A stretch of DNA of 64,000 nt from Meinhardsimonia xiamenensis (GTDB lineage: Bacteria; Pseudomonadota; Alphaproteobacteria; Rhodobacterales; Rhodobacteraceae). Positions 61,562-64,000 of the stretch are shown here, piece by piece. Under the pieces are notes generated by a model. The model was not told where the DNA came from and did not search any database. It saw only the letters and a program-made list of their open reading frames with translations. The position numbers and the translations under genes were made by a program. Where the stretch lies: assembly GCF_900102905.1 (NCBI RefSeq), contig NZ_FNFV01000001.1, forward strand, positions 503,501 to 567,500, in the 5' to 3' direction. Numbering within the stretch: the first letter of the stretch is position 1; each line of letters opens with the position of its first letter.

Positions 61562-62851
61562 TCACTCGGCGCAGTCGCGCGGGGTGATGCCGTTTTCCTT
61601 GGCGTAGGCCATCGAGTCCTCCTCGATGAGCGGGTCGATGACCGAGCGGTCGGAAGCGATGTAGTCCGTCACCAGCGACCAGGTCTGGGTGTCGGCATCC
61701 CACTGCTGCACGGCTGCAAGGCCCGAGCCGCCGTGGTTGGCACAGGTGACCTTGAACGGCGGGGCAAAGCCCGGCAGGCCAAGCTCGGCCATCCGCTCCT
61801 CGGTCATGTTCAGCGCCTCCATCCCGTCGCGCATCATCGCGGGGGTGATGTCCTTCACGCCGTGGATCTCCTGCGCCGTGCGCGCGGCCTCGGCGGCGAG
61901 CATCGCCGCATAGAGCCCGCGGTTGTAGAGCACGCGGCCGATCTGGTCGCCGTTGCCGGCGGCAAGACCCTTGTCATAGACGTATTTCTTCAGATCCTCG
62001 TAGATCGGGAAATCCATTCCCGGCGCGGTCACCGCCAGCGACTTGTAGCCGTCGGCACCCGCGCCCACGGGCAGCACGTCATTCTCGGAGCCCGACCACC
62101 AGATGCCGATGAAGTGATCCATCGGGAAGCGGATGTTGGCGGCTTCCTGAATCGCCACCTGGTTCATCACGCCCCAGCCCCACATCAGCACATAGTCGGG
62201 GCGTTCACGGCGGATCTGCAGCCACTGCGACTTCTGCTCCTGACCGGGGTGATCCACCGGCAGCAGCATGAGTTCATAGCCGTGCTTCTTGGACAGCTCC
62301 TCCAGCGTGCGGATCGGTTCCTTGCCGTAGGCGGAGTTGTGGTAGACGAGCGCGATCTTCTTGCCCGAGATGTCGCCGCCCTCGAGATCCATGATGTGCT
62401 TGATCATGATCGAGGCGCCATCCCAGTAGTTGGCGGGGTAGTTGAAGACCCACTCGAACACCCGGCCATTCGCCGCCGAGGTGCGGCCGTAGCCCATGGA
62501 GTGGATCGGAATTCCGTCTGCCGAGGCCTTGGGGATCAGCTGATAGGTGATGCCCGTGGAGAGCGGCTGGTAGACGAGCGCGCCCTCGCCCTTGGTGGCC
62601 TCGTAGCACTCGACCCCCTTTTCGGTGTTGTAGCCGGTTTCGCAGGGCAGCACGCGCACCTTGACGCCGCCGATGCCGCCGTCGCGCTCGTTGAGCAGCG
62701 TGAAGTAGTCGGCATATCCGTCGGCCACGGGAATGCCGTTGGGCGCGTAGGGCCCGGTGCGGTAGTCGAGCGAGGGGAACACCAGTTCCGCCATCGCGGG
62801 GCCGGCGGCCATGACCGCGGCCAATGCCAGGCTTGCCAGTTTCAGTTTCAC
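61562..62851 (-). CDS. Liv-type ABC transporter substrate-binding protein
   Basis: About 429 residues from GTG 62849-62851 with GGAG-GAGAAGG upstream. Signal peptide LASLALAAVMAAGPAMA, then a periplasmic type I binding fold with PSLDYRTGPYAPNGIPVADGYADYF and VLPCETGYNTEKGVECY. VFEWVFNYPANYWDGASIMIKHIMD and IRRERPDYVLMWGWGVMNQVAIQEA fit the LivJ/urea/aromatic-acid group. Ligand not determined, but the PaaK-like ligase next door points to an aromatic or short-chain acid. Confidence 0.92.
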   Translation of the reverse strand: MKLKLASLALAAVMAAGPAMAELVFPSLDYRTGPYAPNGIPVADGYADYFTLLNERDGGIGGVKVRVLPCETGYNTEKGVECYEATKGEGALVYQPLSTGITYQLIPKASADGIPIHSMGYGRTSAANGRVFEWVFNYPANYWDGASIMIKHIMDLEGGDISGKKIALVYHNSAYGKEPIRTLEELSKKHGYELMLLPVDHPGQEQKSQWLQIRRERPDYVLMWGWGVMNQVAIQEAANIRFPMDHFIGIWWSGSENDVLPVGAGADGYKSLAVTAPGMDFPIYEDLKKYVYDKGLAAGNGDQIGRVLYNRGLYAAMLAAEAARTAQEIHGVKDITPAMMRDGMEALNMTEERMAELGLPGFAPPFKVTCANHGGSGLAAVQQWDADTQTWSLVTDYIASDRSVIDPLIEEDSMAYAKENGITPRDCAE

Positions 62852-62938
62852 GTCCTTCTCCTCCCTTGGACTGGCCCCGTTCGGGGCGTTTGCCGTCTCG
62901 GGCCGGCAATGCCCGGCCCCCATGCCCTCACCCTAGCC

Positions 62939-64000
62939 TCAGTAGGGGAAGGGCCAAAGCCTCAGTTTCTCCTTTGTCAGCCGCCAAAGCTGCGCGAGCC
63001 CGTGCGGCTCGGCGATCAGGAAGCCGATGATGAGCGCGCCGACGATGATGAACTGGGTGTGCTCGGCAAGGCTCGTGGGCCAGCCGAGCGTTCCCACGAG
63101 CAGGTTCTTCAGAAACACCGGCATCAGCACCAGAAAGGCCGCGCCGGCGAAGGAGCCGAAGATCGAGCCCAGCCCGCCGATGATGATCATGAACAGAACG
63201 AGGAAGGATTTCTGGATGCCGAAGGCCTCGGTCACCTCGACCGCGCCGAGATAGACGGAGAAGAACAGCGCCCCCGCGATGCCGACGAAGAAGGACGACA
63301 CCGCGAAGGCCGAGAGCTTTGCCGCAAGCGGGTTCACCCCGATGATCTCGGCGGCGATGTCCATGTCGCGGATCGCCATCCACTTCCGCCCCGTCGCCCC
63401 GCGGGTGAGGTTGCGCGCCAGCCACGCCAGCACGAAGACGAAGACCGCGCAGAAGAGGTATGCGGCCCAGGGCTGGGCGGTGGGGCCGGTGATCTCGACA
63501 CCGAAGATCGAGCGCGTCGGTGCGGTGATCTGGCCCGAGGCGGAGTAGTTGTAGGCCCAGGCCCACTTGTTGAACAGCCAGACGAGGAAGAACTGCGCCG
63601 CCAGCGTGGCCACGGCCAGGTAGAAGCCCTTGATCCGAAGCGAGGGCAGACCGAAGAGCACCCCCACCCCCGCGGTCACGATGCCGGCAAGGATCACCGA
63701 AAAGAAGATGTTGATGGGCGGCAGCGCGTATCGCACCCACTCGCCGTTCTCGCCCGGCAGCCAGATGTCGAGGCCGGTCATGAACTTGTAGCAGGCATAG
63801 GCGCCCACGGCCATGAAGCCGCCGGTGCCGAGGCTCACCTGCCCGCAATAGCCGGTGAGAATGTTCAGCCCCAGGGCCGCGATGGCGTAGATCAGGAAGG
63901 GCAGGAAGATGGCGTTGAGCCAGTAGTCGTTGATGACGAAGGGGATGACCAGAAAGCCGATGACCAGCACCGCGTAATAGGCGTAGCGGTCGAACCGGAT
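62939..64000 (-). CDS. livM: Liv-type ABC transporter permease, LivM type (5' end beyond window)
   Basis: The frame stays open to the right edge (IRFDRYAYYAVLVIGFLV), so the true start is outside; the internal GTG at 63970 gives 343 residues. About nine hydrophobic helices. LNILTGYCGQVSLGTGGFMAVGAYA is the family N-terminal motif, and RDMDIAAEIIGVNPLAAKLSAFAVSSFF plus SIFGSFAGAAFLVLMPVFLKN are conserved. It partners LivH, LivG, LivF and the binding protein. Ends 88 bases before the binding-protein start. Confidence 0.92.
   Translation of the reverse strand: MRFDRYAYYAVLVIGFLVIPFVINDYWLNAIFLPFLIYAIAALGLNILTGYCGQVSLGTGGFMAVGAYACYKFMTGLDIWLPGENGEWVRYALPPINIFFSVILAGIVTAGVGVLFGLPSLRIKGFYLAVATLAAQFFLVWLFNKWAWAYNYSASGQITAPTRSIFGVEITGPTAQPWAAYLFCAVFVFVLAWLARNLTRGATGRKWMAIRDMDIAAEIIGVNPLAAKLSAFAVSSFFVGIAGALFFSVYLGAVEVTEAFGIQKSFLVLFMIIIGGLGSIFGSFAGAAFLVLMPVFLKNLLVGTLGWPTSLAEHTQFIIVGALIIGFLIAEPHGLAQLWRLTKEKLRLWPFPY

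Overview
The window is a contiguous, gene-dense stretch of high-GC (roughly two thirds G+C) chromosome from an alphaproteobacterium, almost certainly Rhodobacterales (Rhodobacter/Roseobacter/Paracoccus relatives). The evidence is the lineage-typical families (DUF2125, DUF1523, DUF2927, DUF4170, TIGR02186 beside TauE), an ethylmalonyl-CoA pathway pair (ccr/ecm), an acyl-homoserine-lactone luxI/luxR pair, an Irr-type iron box before nfuA and a zinc-ligand-poor L36. I see no transposase, integrase, prophage or CRISPR array. No gap between genes exceeds 300 bases.

Layout. 1-1660: tail of a CueR-like copper regulator, a PfkB sugar kinase behind a LacI-type palindrome, and an Hsp20 gene with a sigma-32-like promoter. 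1665-9284: one long leftward nine-gene run, terC, a 34-residue membrane ORF, xpaC, telA, a DUF2927 lipoprotein, an SPFH-GYF protein, a cytochrome b561, a double zinc-ribbon membrane protein and a nitroreductase. It looks like a membrane/metal-stress module and is my lead candidate for an under-described system. 9421-17403: housekeeping genes (rRNA pseudouridine synthase, lepA, mscS-like channel, DUF2125, pmbA, cysQ). 17481-18961: DUF4170 and a KDO-transferase-like protein lacking the usual catalytic motifs. 18968-23685: CaiB-family CoA-transferase, DsbA-like thioredoxin, DciA-like DUF721, mutY, leuB.

23711-35942: a very structured intergenic element, then an SDR / P1-peptidase / creatinase set, DUF1523, an orphan motB, a GMC oxidoreductase, an aminotransferase plus CoA-transferase pair, a flippase, a branched-chain aminotransferase and a UspA protein. 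36035-37717: nfuA (Irr box), tsaB, rimI. 37887-42594: a BMP-type nucleoside/purine ABC importer behind a palindrome resembling a RutR operator. 42699-45516: two tandem TauE/SafE exporters with a TIGR02186 partner. 45545-48735: RecD-like helicase, luxI, luxR and a 71-residue ORF overlapping luxR.

48944-52499: divergent ccr and ecm with a palindrome-rich shared control region. 52572-56690: deoD, LHPP-like HAD, dinB, N-formylglutamate amidohydrolase, tRNA-Val(GAC), rpmJ. 56867-64000: a pseudo-caspase with two peptidoglycan-binding domains, a PaaK-like CoA ligase, a duplicated-domain protein of unknown function, and a Liv-type ABC transporter running off the right edge. Functionally the window mixes core maintenance (translation, tRNA modification, DNA repair, Fe-S) with carbon uptake and assimilation (Liv and BMP transporters, CoA-transferases, ethylmalonyl-CoA pathway) and quorum sensing.
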